This document shows, piece after piece, positions 34,851-46,000 of a DNA stretch of 64,000 nucleotides (its first letter is position 1; every line of letters starts with the position of its first letter). The notes below the pieces were generated by a model. The model did no database searches. It was given only the letters and a program-made list of their open reading frames with translations, and had not been told where the DNA came from. The stretch lies in assembly GCA_021014325.1 (NCBI GenBank), contig CM037473.1, forward strand, positions 24,232,822 through 24,296,821, read 5' to 3'. The position numbers and the translations under genes were made by a program. This stretch comes from Plazaster borealis. Taxonomy: Eukaryota; Echinodermata; Asteroidea; Forcipulatida; Labidiasteridae.

Positions 34851-34974
34851 GTTTCTTTGTTTGTTGCTTGTTGTTTCTGGGGGGTTTTCATTGAACTCAA
34901 TGTTAACCAAGCTGAGGATGACATGAATATTCTTATCTCTCTAAAACATGAAAACAGAGAGAAAATAAAAATGT

Positions 34975-35135
34975 ACACTGCAAACATTTGGGTGTTCAAT
35001 TGACACCATGAGTCTTGGTGTCACATATAGATACCGAAAAAAGAATCAAATTAACATCATATGGTGTTAAAATAACACCAATGTAATTGTTTTGGCAGAA
35101 ATTAGTGTTACTTTAACACCCTATGATGTTCTTCT
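34975..35135. mobile_element. MITE family E, truncated copy
   Basis: It begins CACTGCAAACATTTGGGTGT and contains the family blocks GACACCATGAG, ATCAAATTAACATC and TTGGCAGAAATTAGTGTTA. The right third is missing. Confidence 0.7.
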
Positions 35136-35219
35136 TTTTCGACCTTTTCTTCTTGCCCTTTACCTTATTTTGTAACCGACGTACTTGTACTTGTAGCCAA
35201 CGTCCTGTCACGTGCTAAA

Positions 35220-35774
35220 TCAATTATGAAATGTCGTTCTTGATTGCGTATCTATGGCGTTTATTGGTTGATTAACATTCACAGGGTCTTTGTGCAAAGG
35301 TTCACTTTTAATTCCATAAATTCTAATAAATTTTCTATCGCAATTGTTGTTGTGTTGCTGTGAGGCAGTCCATGTTAAAGCAAAAATGTTCACATAAAGC
35401 GACAATGTTTTCACATTTTCAGTAATGTTTTGGGTTTGTTGTTTTCCTGAATTTCTGTCACGCATATTCAAAGAATTGTCGTAATTTGAATAATCATTTC
35501 TATCGCATTTGCTGTTGCTGTGTTGCTTTGAGGCAGTCCATGTTAAAGCAAAAATGTTCACATAAAGCGAAAATGTTTTTACATTTTCAGTAATGTTTTG
35601 GGTTTGTTGTTTTCCTGAATCTATGTCACGCATAATCAAAGAACTGTCATAATTGTCGGTAACTCTATAGTATATCTTAGTTGTTTTTGGTGTTGAGGAG
35701 TCTGCTATCATCCTAAACGACATGTTGCTTACAAGTGTTATGATTCTGATTTTGCTGTTCGCTGAAAAGTTCAA
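35220..35774 (-). CDS. Hypothetical protein with internal 56-residue duplication
   Basis: A single open frame of 184 residues. Two copies of a block contain SGKQQTQNITENVKT, LSLYVNIFALTWTAS and QQH..N.CDRN; the DNA period is 168 bp, a multiple of three. No signal peptide, transmembrane helix or known domain is evident. Between copies, many differences keep the frame open, which favours coding, but duplication of a chance frame would also look like this. The upstream DNA (35821-35910) is a repeat found again at 37350. No promoter or splice support. Function unknown. Confidence 0.3.
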   Translation of the reverse strand: MNFSANSKIRIITLVSNMSFRMIADSSTPKTTKIYYRVTDNYDSSLIMRDIDSGKQQTQNITENVKTFSLYVNIFALTWTASKQHSNSKCDRNDYSNYDNSLNMRDRNSGKQQTQNITENVKTLSLYVNIFALTWTASQQHNNNCDRKFIRIYGIKSEPLHKDPVNVNQPINAIDTQSRTTFHN

Positions 35775-35820
35775 AGTAGTTCAATCCGTTGATTTTTAAT
35801 CTTATGTTCAATATACCCAT

Positions 35821-35995
35821 ACAATTTCAAGACCAAGCAGAGACATTTTTGTATGAAGACGATCGGTTCATCTGCTCGAAATGTCAATATGTATATCGGC
35901 TAAACCACCGGCACTAATGTAAAGCGCATTGAGACGTTTATTGTAAAATGCGCTATATAAGAACTTGTTATTATTATTATTATTATTATTAATAT
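35821..35995 (+). repeat. Retroelement 3'-end-like sequence with ATT tail
   Basis: TGAAGACGATCGGTTCATCT, then GCTCGAAATGTCAATATGTA, then TAAACCACCGG, AATGCGCTATATAAGAACTT and (ATT)n. The first part recurs at 37350-37435. The GCGCTATATAAGAAC-(ATT)n end resembles LINE 3' tails such as that at 15485. Confidence 0.6.
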
Positions 35996-36803
35996 AATTA
36001 TTATTTTTTATTTTTTAATCAATTTTTTAAATTTCATACGACAGGTTTATACACAACCTTTCAAAAGAGTTGTACCCTCTGATTGCCCAAAAGACCATTT
36101 CTTTTATGCCTTCTCGTATTACGAGGATGGAACCGAATACAATGTCATTGAGAATATTTTTTAATAACGTTCTGAATCAAAGGAGCTGATAAATAACACA
36201 ATATATACCCAGCTGCGTCGGAGTTATTGTTTTATGATATGTGATGGTTTGTGTTCTTCCAACCATCGTGGATCATATTAACCAACATGAGACATACGAA
36301 AATACGTTCAGGCACAACAGCTCTGTGTTCAATTAATTTATTACATATTGTACAAAAATGACAATGCGCGGACTATAAGGTCTTAGTGCAATTTGTATGG
36401 ATTTCATAAAATTGCTCTTGCATATTTTGGAGCTCCTGATTATGGAGTTTATTGATCAGGAGTGTTTGCAGTGCATGATGACCAGCACACAAGCCTCTGG
36501 ACGAGGGTGTACTGTGCCCGATGGGTTTTATACTGCGAAAAGTTCTCAATTACGCAAAAAAGCATTCCAAATTAAACGGGGGAAATTCGGTATACAATAA
36601 TCATTGAATTACATGAAACTAGTATTATTTATATGTATAAAAGATTATTTAATTTGTTGGCGTGGCCTCATAAATAATTTTCTGTAGTCCGGAAACCATC
36701 TTCTGCATTTAGATTTTAGATTCCATTATGTAATATGCCGAACTTACTTAAAAATGTAAAAGGATAACCGAAGCTGGGGGTCGCTCCACCCCTTGAGTAG
36801 CCT

Positions 36804-37033
36804 ACACTGCCAACACTGAGGTGTTAAAATTGACACCATGAGTGTTGTCACATATAGATACCGAAGAGAGAATCAAAGTTAACATCATTGGGTGTTAAAA
36901 GAACACTTGTAATTGTGTTGGCAGAAATTAGTGTTATTTTAACACCCTATGGTGTAAATTGTGATTCCTTTTTTCAGTATCTATGTGTGACAACACCTAT
37001 GGTGTATATTTTAATACCTAGTTTTTGCAGTGT
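36804..37033. mobile_element. MITE family E copy
   Basis: Ends with CACTGCCAACACTGAGGTGT and TTTTTGCAGTG as inverted repeats. Palindromic words GTGTTAAAATTGACACC occur near each end. About 230 bp, non-coding. Confidence 0.8.
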
Positions 37034-37349
37034 ACACCCCTGTACTCTTTGCCCCATATGAGCTCTTACTTTGAAACTATTTGAACATTAATTTGCTTTT
37101 AAAATGTAGAGAACTTGAAAGATAATGGCACTCTTTAGAGAAAACAAAACAAAAACGGCGTTATAACTTCCTATGAATTGACTTTTTTATTTTCTGAAAT
37201 TCAAAACTGGCGGAATGATACATCCTGGGTTGTCACCTGACTCAGATTGTCAGACGTCGTTGGTATCACCATGACCACGCAGTGTACTAAGGGTGTCGCA
37301 AATATTGGTGATAACCGTGGCGCATTTTCATGCGACCAGTTACTTCATA

Positions 37350-37435
37350 ATTTCAAGACCAAGCAGAGAAAATTTTGTATGAAGACGATTAGTTCATCTG
37401 ATCGAAATGTCAATATGTATATAGGCTAAACCACC
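37350..37435 (+). repeat. Second copy of the 35821 repeat
   Basis: TTTCAAGACCAAGCAGAGA, GAAGACGATTAGTTCATCTG and ATCGAAATGTCAATATGTAT match 35830-35910. Confidence 0.75.
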
Positions 37436-37463
37436 GGTTCTTTTTAGAACCAGCAAAACTCAT

Positions 37464-37838
37464 TTAAAGGCACTGAACACGTTTGGAAATTATCAAAGAC
37501 CAGTGTTCTCACTTGGTGTATCCCAACATATGTATATAATAACAAGCCTGTGAAAATTTGGGCTCAATATTGGTCATCGAAGTTGCAAGAAAATGATGAA
37601 AGAAAAACACCCTTGTTGTACAAATTTGTGTGCTTTCAGATAGAAATAAAAACTTCTTGCAAGAAGTTTCGATTATTTTAGTGAGAAATTACCTCTTTCT
37701 CAAAAACTACGTTACTTCAGAGGGAGTCGTTTCCTACAATGTTTTATACTATCAACAGCTCTCCGTTGCTCGTTACCAAGTAAATTTTTATGCCAATATA
37801 TATTTTGAGTAATTACCAAACGTGTACAGTGCCTTTAA
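37464..37838 (+). mobile_element. MITE family A copy
   Basis: TTAAAGGCACTGAACACGTT and CGTGTACAGTGCCTTTAA are the ends. Central hairpin AACTTCTTGCAAGAAGTT is intact. Confidence 0.85.
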
Positions 37839-38176
37839 AGGGTGTGGTAAGATCGAAAATATAAAGGCTCACAGATTTGCTCATAACTCACATGGTATAA
37901 AGATGGTCTTGGTAGAAAACATCCCTTGAAACAGTTTTGCTTGAAATGCCATAGTTTTTACGAAATGAGTAAAATAATAGTATTTATCCTGCAGGATAAA
38001 TTCCGATGTTTAAAAAAAAGATAAAACACACAAGGTTTTTTTTCACTGTTTTCTCATGACTCCGAAGACCGATTTAGCTTAAACTTTTACAGGTTTGTTA
38101 TATCATGTATATGTTGGGTCACATCGAGTTTGGATACAGGTGTTTGGCAATTACCAAAGTTGTACACACCCTTTAA
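37835..38176 (+). mobile_element. MITE family C-related copy
   Basis: TTAAAGGGTGTGGTAAGATC and GTTGTACACACCCTTTAA bracket C-family blocks (CTCATAACTCACATGGTATA; TTTTTCACTGTTTTCTCATG). A stem with ATCCTGCAGGAT lies at the centre. Confidence 0.7.
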
Positions 38177-38421
38177 GAGAGAATTTCATGGCGTTACCGC
38201 TAAGGTCCTAGATTGTTTTCTTTCGATTCCATGTACAGTTCAAGAGCTAAGACAGCATCTGGCAAAACTAGAACTGCTGCACGCTCTAGTCTTATCTGGA
38301 AGTCACCACCGGCACGTAATTTTTCCCTTGACATCTATCCGGTGCGTGGGGAGGCGCGGGAGTGGAGGCGTGAGGTAGTGACGCGAGATTACCAAGAGAT
38401 ATGACCGTACTGGGAAGAGTT

Positions 38422-38647
38422 CACTGCAAAAACTGGGGTGTTAAAATTGACACCATGGGTGTTGTCACATTATAGATACCCAAGAGAGAATCAAAATTAA
38501 CATCACAGGGTGTTAAACTAACACCAATGAAATTGTGTTGGCAGAAATTAGTGTTATTTTAACACCCTATGGTGTAATTTGTTTTCTTCGGTATCTATAT
38601 GTGACAACACCCATGGTGTCAATTTTAACACCCTAGTTTTTGCAGTG
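38422..38647. mobile_element. MITE family E copy
   Basis: TIRs run about 50 bp: CACTGCAAAAACTGGGGTGT at the left and the complement ending CCCTAGTTTTTGCAGTG. The best preserved copy in the window. Confidence 0.85.
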
Positions 38648-38689
38648 TTCAGACAAACATTTTAAAGATTGTGTGACTTGCTAATGTTT

Positions 38690-38918
38690 CACTGCAAAAT
38701 TTTGGGTGTTAAAAATGACACCATGTGTGTTTTCACATTATAGAGACCGAAGAGAGAATCAAAAATAACATCATAGGGTGTTAAAATAACACCATTGTAA
38801 TTGTTTTGGCAGAAATTAGTGTTATTTTAACACCCGATGGTATAAATTTTGATTCTTTTTGTTATCTATATGTGACCATACCCATGGTGTCAATTTTAAC
38901 ACCCTAGTTTTTGCAGTG
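38690..38918. mobile_element. MITE family E copy
   Basis: CACTGCAAAATTTTGGGTGT and CACCCTAGTTTTTGCAGTG. It lies only 42 bp from the copy at 38422-38647. Confidence 0.85.
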
Positions 38919-39336
38919 TTCTTCACATTATTAAGCACACCGAAGTGTGATCGTCGGAAAATTGTAATTGTCAATTAAGAGCTGACTATCGTCAAGGTAA
39001 CAAGTGTAGAAGATATTTCGACCTAGTCGTCAAAGTGAATGTTTCTTTCGTGCACAGAACTCTTCGCCATTGGTCTGCATGTTAAACGACGGCAACACAC
39101 CAAACATACATCAATGCAATTCCTTGCTCCCATTGGGCAGTGCGCGGATATCCCCCTCAAAGCTTTTGTCATATTTCAAGGCATGCTGGGGGAACTGGTG
39201 CCGCGAAATCAGTACAATTATTGGAACGAGGTTGATTTGAATGTAACATTGAGAACTACTTCAGGATGCATGTATCAATTACATCTGTTTATCGTGATAC
39301 GAAACATTTCCGGTGATCTCGACTAATAGCATGCCG

Positions 39337-39713
39337 TTAAAGGGTCTCGTTTGGTAATGACTCTGAAAATTAATGGCAATAAAAGCTTACTTGGTAAGAA
39401 GTACAGCAGCTTTGGATAGTACAATGCATTTTGAGAAACCTTTTTAATTAGAAGAACTGCGGTTATGGAAAAATATATCACTTGTTATCCCAAAACTGTT
39501 GAATCTGAGAAGCGTTACTGAAAGTAACGTATTCCAATTGCAGATTATTCTTCCTGCGTGGACATAACCGCTCCAGTTTTTCGGCAATATCTCAAAACGC
39601 TACCACCTTTTGAAATGAAATGTTCACAGGTTAGTTTTATGGTATATAATCTATACAACTATATAGGATTGAAACAGTGGGTTCCAATTACCAAACGTAT
39701 ACAATCCCTTTAA
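39337..39713 (+). mobile_element. MITE family B copy (unit A)
   Basis: TTAAAGGGTCTCGTTTGG and AATCCCTTTAA are the ends. It is present at the same place in unit B (45255-46000), so it predates the duplication. Confidence 0.85.
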
Positions 39714-39981
39714 CCCTACAATGAAAGACAGTTCTGCTCATAAATTTTACAAATACATTTTGACTTTTCATACTTTTCTATGGACACGGTTTTTTCTGTA
39801 TTGGGGGCTTACTTGTCACGATCTATCTATCTTCTAAAAGAAAACAAATTGACAAATGAATTTTAAGAAAAGCATGTCCTTATTCATTTCTTTGTTTATT
39901 TGTTCATTTATTTATTTATTATCATTGTTATTATGATTATTATAATTAACATTTGTACTTGTTACTTTACAGTAAATGTAG

Positions 39982-41254
39982 CACCGGCGGCGGAACCGGG
40001 GGGCCGAGGGGGCCGTTGCCCCCCCCCCCCACTTTTGAAAATGTATTCATCATTTCCCCCCCCCCCACTTTATATCGAGCTATTGAAACCAAAATATGGT
40101 TCACTGACAACCCCGTTTGTAATATTATACACACCTTTACATTTCTCAAAATAATCTTATTCATATAACAAAAAAATAGCAATTAACGCCAAACGTAGGC
40201 GAGTTGCCATCCCCTGACAATAGATTATAGTTAATAGTAATGGCCCACGATGCACATTTCACCAGTCCTGCAGTGCGAGTCACCGCTGGTGCGAGTTATA
40301 GTGTACCGCATAGACTACTTCGCAAATACTCCGTGCGCATGCGTTAGCCGTGGAATGAGGTGCATGCTTGTCTAGAAGCGATCAAAGTGTGTCGCTATTA
40401 GACCAGCATGCACCTCATTCCACGGCAAATGAGCGCGTACTGAGTATTTGCGAACAAGTCTCCCGCGAAAGTGTTTCTTTTTTCAAATTCATTGTGCTGG
40501 GTCTCGCATTGGAGATTCTTTGATTTGCACTGAATCACTGATGTGTGCTAGCTCATCACACCCATGAGTGGTTTAAAATTCATCTTAATTAAAAATAAGT
40601 CAACAATGCAGTGTCCTCTTTTAAAGTGCAAGGTAGAATGTAGCTCTGAGTACCGGGTGACCGGGTGGCGAATTTTTTTTCCCAAACTTTTTTTTTATTT
40701 ACCTTTTTTATATATTTTATTTCTTTCCAACATCCGCATTCCGATCGAAAAACAAAAAATCAAAATCATAACAAAAAAAGGTCATCATAGCATAGTCGAT
40801 TGGGAAAAAAAATCGCTACCGGGTGGTGTGGGTCGCTGCCCTGTACATATTTTTATATATGAAAGTGAAACGTGTAGTTTTGGTGCAATATTGTGACCTT
40901 GTTTTGTCCTGTTTTGATTTCCGTAAAAGGTAGGATGAACAACACACCCACTGAAACACCACCATAATTTATTTACATTAAAAATCAACAACTCTCATAA
41001 ACCACTTTCTGCGCTGTCTTCAGGTCAATAGTCAAGATTTTATTTTAATAGTCATGTGGTCTCAATACTCCAAGCAACCCTGTATTATATTTACAAATAC
41101 ATATTCACAAATTAAATCAACCTATTTCCGATAATTCATCAAAGAAGATTTCTTGTGCGGCCGATTTGAAAAATGCTTGTCTGCAAGTGCGCATGCTCAT
41201 AAGTGTTGTGCAAATGGAAATAAAATACATATGAACAAAAGGGCCCCCACGCTG
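39982..41254. mobile_element. hAT-like non-autonomous element, 8-bp target duplication AAATGTAG
   Basis: AAATGTAG occurs at 39974-39981 and 41255-41262; unit B has a single uninterrupted AAATGTAGC. The ends CACCGGCGGCGGAACC and CCCCCACGCTG are weak inverted repeats of the CA-GCGG type usual in hAT elements. Inside is a fold-back of about 60-bp arms (40312-40475) with the word GTGGAATGAGGTGCATGCT. No transposase is visible. Confidence 0.75.
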
Positions 41255-41769
41255 AAATGTAGCTATGTACAGTTCGACAATCAAGAGTTGAAAATAAAAG
41301 GGAAAACAAATTAATGGTTTTTTTTAATTTTTACTTCCAACCACACATTAAACCTTTTAACATTTTATCAAATTCAGTGGGTAAGTTCGTATTATAATAA
41401 TTGACAATAACAAAAATGGGGGTTTTCCAGCAGTTTTGTGAACGTTCATGTCGGTTTTAATTGGGGTGCGTTTTTGCGTCTGTAACCACTAACTGTTTCA
41501 GTCATTGGCCAGTGATTAACCAATGGCCAATTCAACCGAAACAGTTATTGGTTACGACCGCCAAAACGTACCCCTGGATTGCGGCAATCGTAATAAACAG
41601 CGATGATTTGGTGAGTTTTCAATGCAATTTGTTTCGGCTTCGACAATACTTCAGATGGATTATTGATACAACATTGCTGGTATGAACTTTAAAGTCAGAG
41701 AGCTTTAATTATTGAAAATTCTTTTCCCGTTATTAATAATCCTGTACTTTGTCTTTAAAATGATTATTC

Positions 41770-42122
41770 GAATTTCTTCCCTATGTCATCAAGATTGAAT
41801 CTAATTGTAATTCACTTCATTAACGATAAATTATTCAAATTTCTTCCCTGTGTCATCAAGATTAAATCTGATTTCACTTCATTAATGATAAATTATTCAA
41901 ATTTCTTCCCTGTGTCATCAAGATTGAATCTGATTTAACTTCATTAATGATAGATTATTCAAATTTCTTCCCTGTTTCATCAAGATTGAATCTTTTTTAC
42001 TTCACTAATAAAAGATTATTAATTTTTCTTCCCTGTGTCAAAAAGATTGAATCTTATTTCAATTCATTAATGAAAGATTATTCGATTTTCTTCCTTGTGT
42101 CATCAAGATTGAATCTTGTAGT
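41770..42122 (+). repeat. 62-bp satellite, 6 units (unit A)
   Basis: The unit is ATTATTCAAATTTCTTCCCT, GTGTCATCAAGATTGAATCT, then TATTTCACTTCATTAATGA. It sits downstream (3') of GPCR A on the - strand. Confidence 0.9.
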
Positions 42123-42697
42123 TTCATTCTTAAATATGTGACCAAAAGGGCCTTCTTTGTATTTATTTACAATGTCTGTTTCCGAGCGCATTTATACATG
42201 GTACTTTAATATTCATTTATTTAATAGGAGGCACGACTTCAAAAATCTCCAATACAAAATGAAATCAAGTTCATTGAAATTTACTGGAACCATGTTTAAA
42301 CAAATCTAAATACTCAATGATCTTCCCTCTATTTTTGGTTTGTTTCTTTGTCACGAACATTCTACAGATATATTTTCTATATATCGGCAGCCTGTAATTG
42401 ACATCATTTACTTTGAGGCTTAAAGTATTCCCAACCATAATTTAGTTTTTCTATTATGTTCTCCCCTTTTGTCCATGTCTCATCAGAATGTGTGGTGCTT
42501 TGGGCTCAAGAGTTTTAACTCGAATTTTGTTAGCATTAAAAAAAAACCTTTATTTTACTATACGTTATTAAACATAATTTTACTTTCTGATTACATTTTA
42601 CACTTTCGGTACCATAATGAGATTTTATACACCGCACACAGAGATCCTTGTCATTCGATCACGTGTCACCATTATTCTGTCATATATTTACTTTTGT

Positions 42698-42756
42698 GAC
42701 GCTCCACAATTAAATATTGGAGTCCAATATTTAATTATTGGATGCTTCACAGCGTC
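42698..42756. promoter_or_regulatory. Conserved imperfect palindrome GACGCT...AGCGTC (unit A)
   Basis: Arms GACGCTCCACAATTAAATAT and ATTTAATTATTGGATGCTTC..AGCGTC can form a long stem. The same structure is at 48349-48407 in unit B. Function unknown; listed because it is conserved in both units. Confidence 0.35.
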
Positions 42757-43630
42757 GTTCCCAAAGTAAGCGTTCCCTGCCCGTTTGTCCAAACGAGGCA
42801 AGGTCGCACGGCGGAAAAGGTTGTTATCGACATGTAGTCGTCAACTGTTTGTGTATGTTTTGTTGTTGTTTGTTTAGGTTATTTTATTGTATAGATATGT
42901 CGAGCTTTTAAAGTGCGGGGTGCATGAGTTTTTGTGTCTATTTTGTGTTTATTGTAAACAAATATAAAATGACTAGAATCTATGCGGTATGCAAGTTATA
43001 TAAAACAAACAATGAATGCATTTCGTTCGTGCATTGTTGCAGGACATAATCACTCGGTGAAATCTGGCTTTTCCATTTTACTCGACTTCGCCTTGTGAAA
43101 ATGAATAGTCCAGATTTCACCTCGTATAATATTCTGCGACAATGGACTCAAATGCATCCAATATTTTGTATAATATCCCATGCACCGAGTAACAAGTTTT
43201 CTCAGGTGTCACACACAAATACATTTACTGAAACGGTAGGCACAATCCAACTTTTATCATTATTGTTAGAACTACTTAGCAAAACATATCTATTTTTAGA
43301 TTTATTAACAATATTTAAGTATCGTCTGGTTTCCAGAGAGAGAAACGTTGACATATTGCTTGATACATTTTGATTTCGTCTGACAATAATAGTTATCGAT
43401 TATTTCAGTTATCACTTCTAAAACCAAAGACGATTTTTACGAAAATGGTTTGTGTAGTTACCAGCGAAGCATCTCCTCTTCGAAATCAAACTATACCAAA
43501 CGGTTGTCAGGACAAACTGCCTGGGAGCATTTCCCTTCAAGTTTGAAATGTTAGGCCGCTAATAGGAGCAGACCTCCGTGAGCTAAAGTTAGAAAGTCAC
43601 GAGGATTTCGTCGTTTGATGGCAACATTCT

Positions 43631-44797
43631 TTAGGCCTTAGTTTGGTTGACGGTGATCGTGATGTTCTTGCTTGATAGTCTTCTTACCATTCTGGATGGA
43701 TCAGGGATCTTGCTGCATCGGCAGCGCAGCATCATCTGAAGCACTACCTTAAGCTGGGGGTGTTTTGTGGCGTAGATTATCGGGTTGATCCATGTATTGC
43801 ACAGGAAGATTGTACCGCCGTAGAGTGTGTAACGATCGCTACCCATGAACAGCATGACACTGTAGGGGATGATACACACAAAGTATACCACCACTATCAT
43901 CAGTAAGTTCTTGGTGATCTGAAACTGTTGCTGGTTGATGCGATTCTTGACCGTGGCGTCTATGGTGTCTCCCGCCTGGATTTCCGCCGGGCTGTCAGAC
44001 GGTATGAAGTTGCTGCCGTTGCTCGTAGTGTCCCTGGATATTTGGAACGATGGTCGGCGCTTCTTCTGATTGAGGAAGTGGCTGCGGACATGAGCTAATA
44101 CGATAGAGTAGCACACGATGATGATAATCATAGGGCCGGGAAAGAAGAAGACTACCTGGATGAGTTGGTAGAGCTTGGCCATGGGGTGGGTGTCTTTATC
44201 GGTGCATGTGTGCTCCTGCTCGTCGTAGCCAAGACCGCCGATGCCAGCAAGAGGTGGCATTAAGATGACGCAGATTGCAACAAGCCATGAAAAGGTGACA
44301 AGAAAAGTGATCTTAGTTGGTGTGTAGAGCCATTGGTAAGCAGTCATGGGCCTCTTGATGAGAAGCACACGGTTGAGAGCAATACTGGCCATGTGGTAGA
44401 GACTAGCCCCGGAGCTTACGAAGCTGACGAAAGCTGTGGTCATGCACGGTATGTCAACTCCGGGGAGTCCGTTCTGACTCAGAAGACCAGCCACGCTCCA
44501 CGGGAGACAGAAACACGTCAGAAAATCTGCCACGGATAAGTTGACCACGAAGACGTTAGTAGGCGTCCGGAGCCGTCTGGACAACCCAACGGCCAAGATG
44601 ACCATGCCGTTGCCGGTCATGCCCAAGATGGAGATGACCAACCAGCTCATGCCGATGAACACCCTCTCGCCGTAACTGTACATGATCCCATCTTTCGGTG
44701 ATGTGGTGTTCATCTCGGCCGTAGTGTTCATGTATGACATGAGAGTTGTGAAGCTATCGGATGGCTCCATTACAGCTGTACTGTTGGGCTCATTCAT
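43631..44797 (-). CDS. Class A (rhodopsin-like) GPCR A, 388 residues, intronless
   Basis: It has seven hydrophobic helices and the class A landmarks: N63 (TM1), D91 in NLSVADF (TM2), C118 and C198 as the likely TM3-loop disulfide, W171 (TM4), P222 and Y230 (TM5), P311 (TM6) and NPIIY 338-342 (TM7). The TM3 arginine motif is N142-R143-V144, not DRY; the TM6 toggle tryptophan is replaced (CIIP). The N-terminus has several NxS/T sites, and the tail has cysteines C359/C361 that could be palmitoylated. It is a plasma-membrane receptor signalling through G proteins; the ligand is unknown. The wording is nearest, from memory, to the melatonin/GPR84/Tre1-Moody group, but this is tentative. It is a tandem paralogue of the gene at 49279. 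Confidence 0.92.
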   Translation of the reverse strand: MNEPNSTAVMEPSDSFTTLMSYMNTTAEMNTTSPKDGIMYSYGERVFIGMSWLVISILGMTGNGMVILAVGLSRRLRTPTNVFVVNLSVADFLTCFCLPWSVAGLLSQNGLPGVDIPCMTTAFVSFVSSGASLYHMASIALNRVLLIKRPMTAYQWLYTPTKITFLVTFSWLVAICVILMPPLAGIGGLGYDEQEHTCTDKDTHPMAKLYQLIQVVFFFPGPMIIIIVCYSIVLAHVRSHFLNQKKRRPSFQISRDTTSNGSNFIPSDSPAEIQAGDTIDATVKNRINQQQFQITKNLLMIVVVYFVCIIPYSVMLFMGSDRYTLYGGTIFLCNTWINPIIYATKHPQLKVVLQMMLRCRCSKIPDPSRMVRRLSSKNITITVNQTKA

Positions 44798-45099
44798 CGT
44801 GATTAACTTCTATGATACTCGGTACAACACTGACTGCAGATTTGCCGAGTCCTGCGTGAAGTAAATCTTCGCTCTTCCCCTCTGTGCGTCCGAGCTGCAA
44901 TGACAAACTGCACTGCCAACCAATTGGTTTTGTCGGCACGAATAGCAAACTCGGTCTCCATATACAAATTATCACACCGTTTCCTTGTCGGTAATGCCTT
45001 CTCACTTCCGTCTTCAGGGGAATTAACAGTTTGTGGACATCAGCCACCGGCTGTATTTGAATTTAATAATATCACTGTTAGTTCCCCCCGCTGTAGGAA
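44798..45099. promoter_or_regulatory. 5' flank of GPCR A (intact form)
   Basis: Some 300 bp upstream of the ATG is alignable with the two halves of the GPCR B flank at 50446-50601 and 52513-52670. It is therefore the pre-insertion form. No clear TATA box. Confidence 0.5.
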
Positions 45100-45254
45100 A
45101 ATGCTGGGGGAAATGGCGCGGAGAAATCAGTACAATTATTGGAACGAGGTTGATTTAAATGTAACATTGAGAACTTCTTCAGGATGCATGTATCAATTAC
45201 ATCTGTTTATCGTGATACGAAGCATTTCCGGTGATCTCGACTAATAGCATGCCG

Positions 45255-46000
45255 TTAAAGGGTCTCGTTTGGTAATGACTCTGAAAATTAATAGCAAAAA
45301 AAACTTACTTGGTAAGAAGTACAGCAACTTTGGATTAGTATAATGCATTTTGAGAAACATTTCACGTAGAAGTACTGCGGTTATGGAAAAAATATATCAC
45401 TGTTTTCCCCCAAAAAGTGTGAATCTGAGAAGCTTTACTGACATTAATTAGTAGGAGACCAGCCTGTAGGTCCCGTGACCAAATTCTGGGAACAAAGGTT
45501 TGAAAGTGTTTTTGTGTTCCCTGATGAATACCAAACAATTTTGACTTGAGCTTCCCCCTTGAAAATGTCAGGCATTCCCGGGAGGGGTCAACAAAGGTCA
45601 CACAGGGGTCAGCATTCAAATATATTCGAATCGTGTCGATATGCATATCAAATTACCCGTCTAGTCATGAGGATTCCGAAAATGTATAGTTTGTTATACC
45701 TCAGACCTTAAATGAAGGCGCTATGGTCTAAAACGTTTCAGGGAACACAAAAACACTTTCAAACCTTTGTTCCCAGAATTTGGTCACGGGACCTACAGGC
45801 TGGTCTCCTACTATAACGTATTCCAGTTGCAGATTATTCTACCTGTGTGGACATAATCGCTCCAGTTTTTCGGCAATATCTCAAAACGCTACCACCTTTT
45901 GAAATGAAATGTCCACAGGTTATTTTTATGGTATATAATCTACAACTATATAGGATTGAAACAGTGGGTTCCAATTACCAAACGTATATAATCCCTTTAA
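45255..46000 (+). mobile_element. MITE family B copy (unit B), interrupted
   Basis: The ends are the same as in unit A. It is split at its central hairpin by a 361-bp MITE. Confidence 0.85.
45451..45811. mobile_element. 361-bp MITE with long TIRs, TA flanks
   Basis: Terminal inverted repeats of about 70 bp, starting GTAGGAGACCAGCCTGTAGG, are nearly perfect. TA flanks both ends. Unit A lacks it (ACTGAAAGTAACGTATTCC continuous), so it inserted after the duplication. Confidence 0.85.

Larger units (their letters stand above)
39183..45099. repeat. Segmental duplication unit A (contains GPCR A)
   Basis: The unit starts ATGCTGGGGGAACTGGTGCC and ends at the junction GCTGTAGGAAA|ATGCTGGGGG near 45100, where unit B begins with the same sequence. 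Colinear homologous blocks: TACAATTATTGGAACGAGGT start, MITE B, AT-rich DNA, 62-bp satellite, GPCR, 5' flank. Unit A alone holds the hAT-like insertion at 39982. Confidence 0.9.

Noticed and set aside
34491..35003. Long frames of CLFVCLFVC and TNKQTNKQT on both strands
   Set aside because: Low-complexity translation of the (GTTT)n microsatellite.
42700..42760. Rho-independent-type terminator from the strong palindrome
   Set aside because: The genome is animal; such terminators do not apply, and no T-run of the right kind follows.
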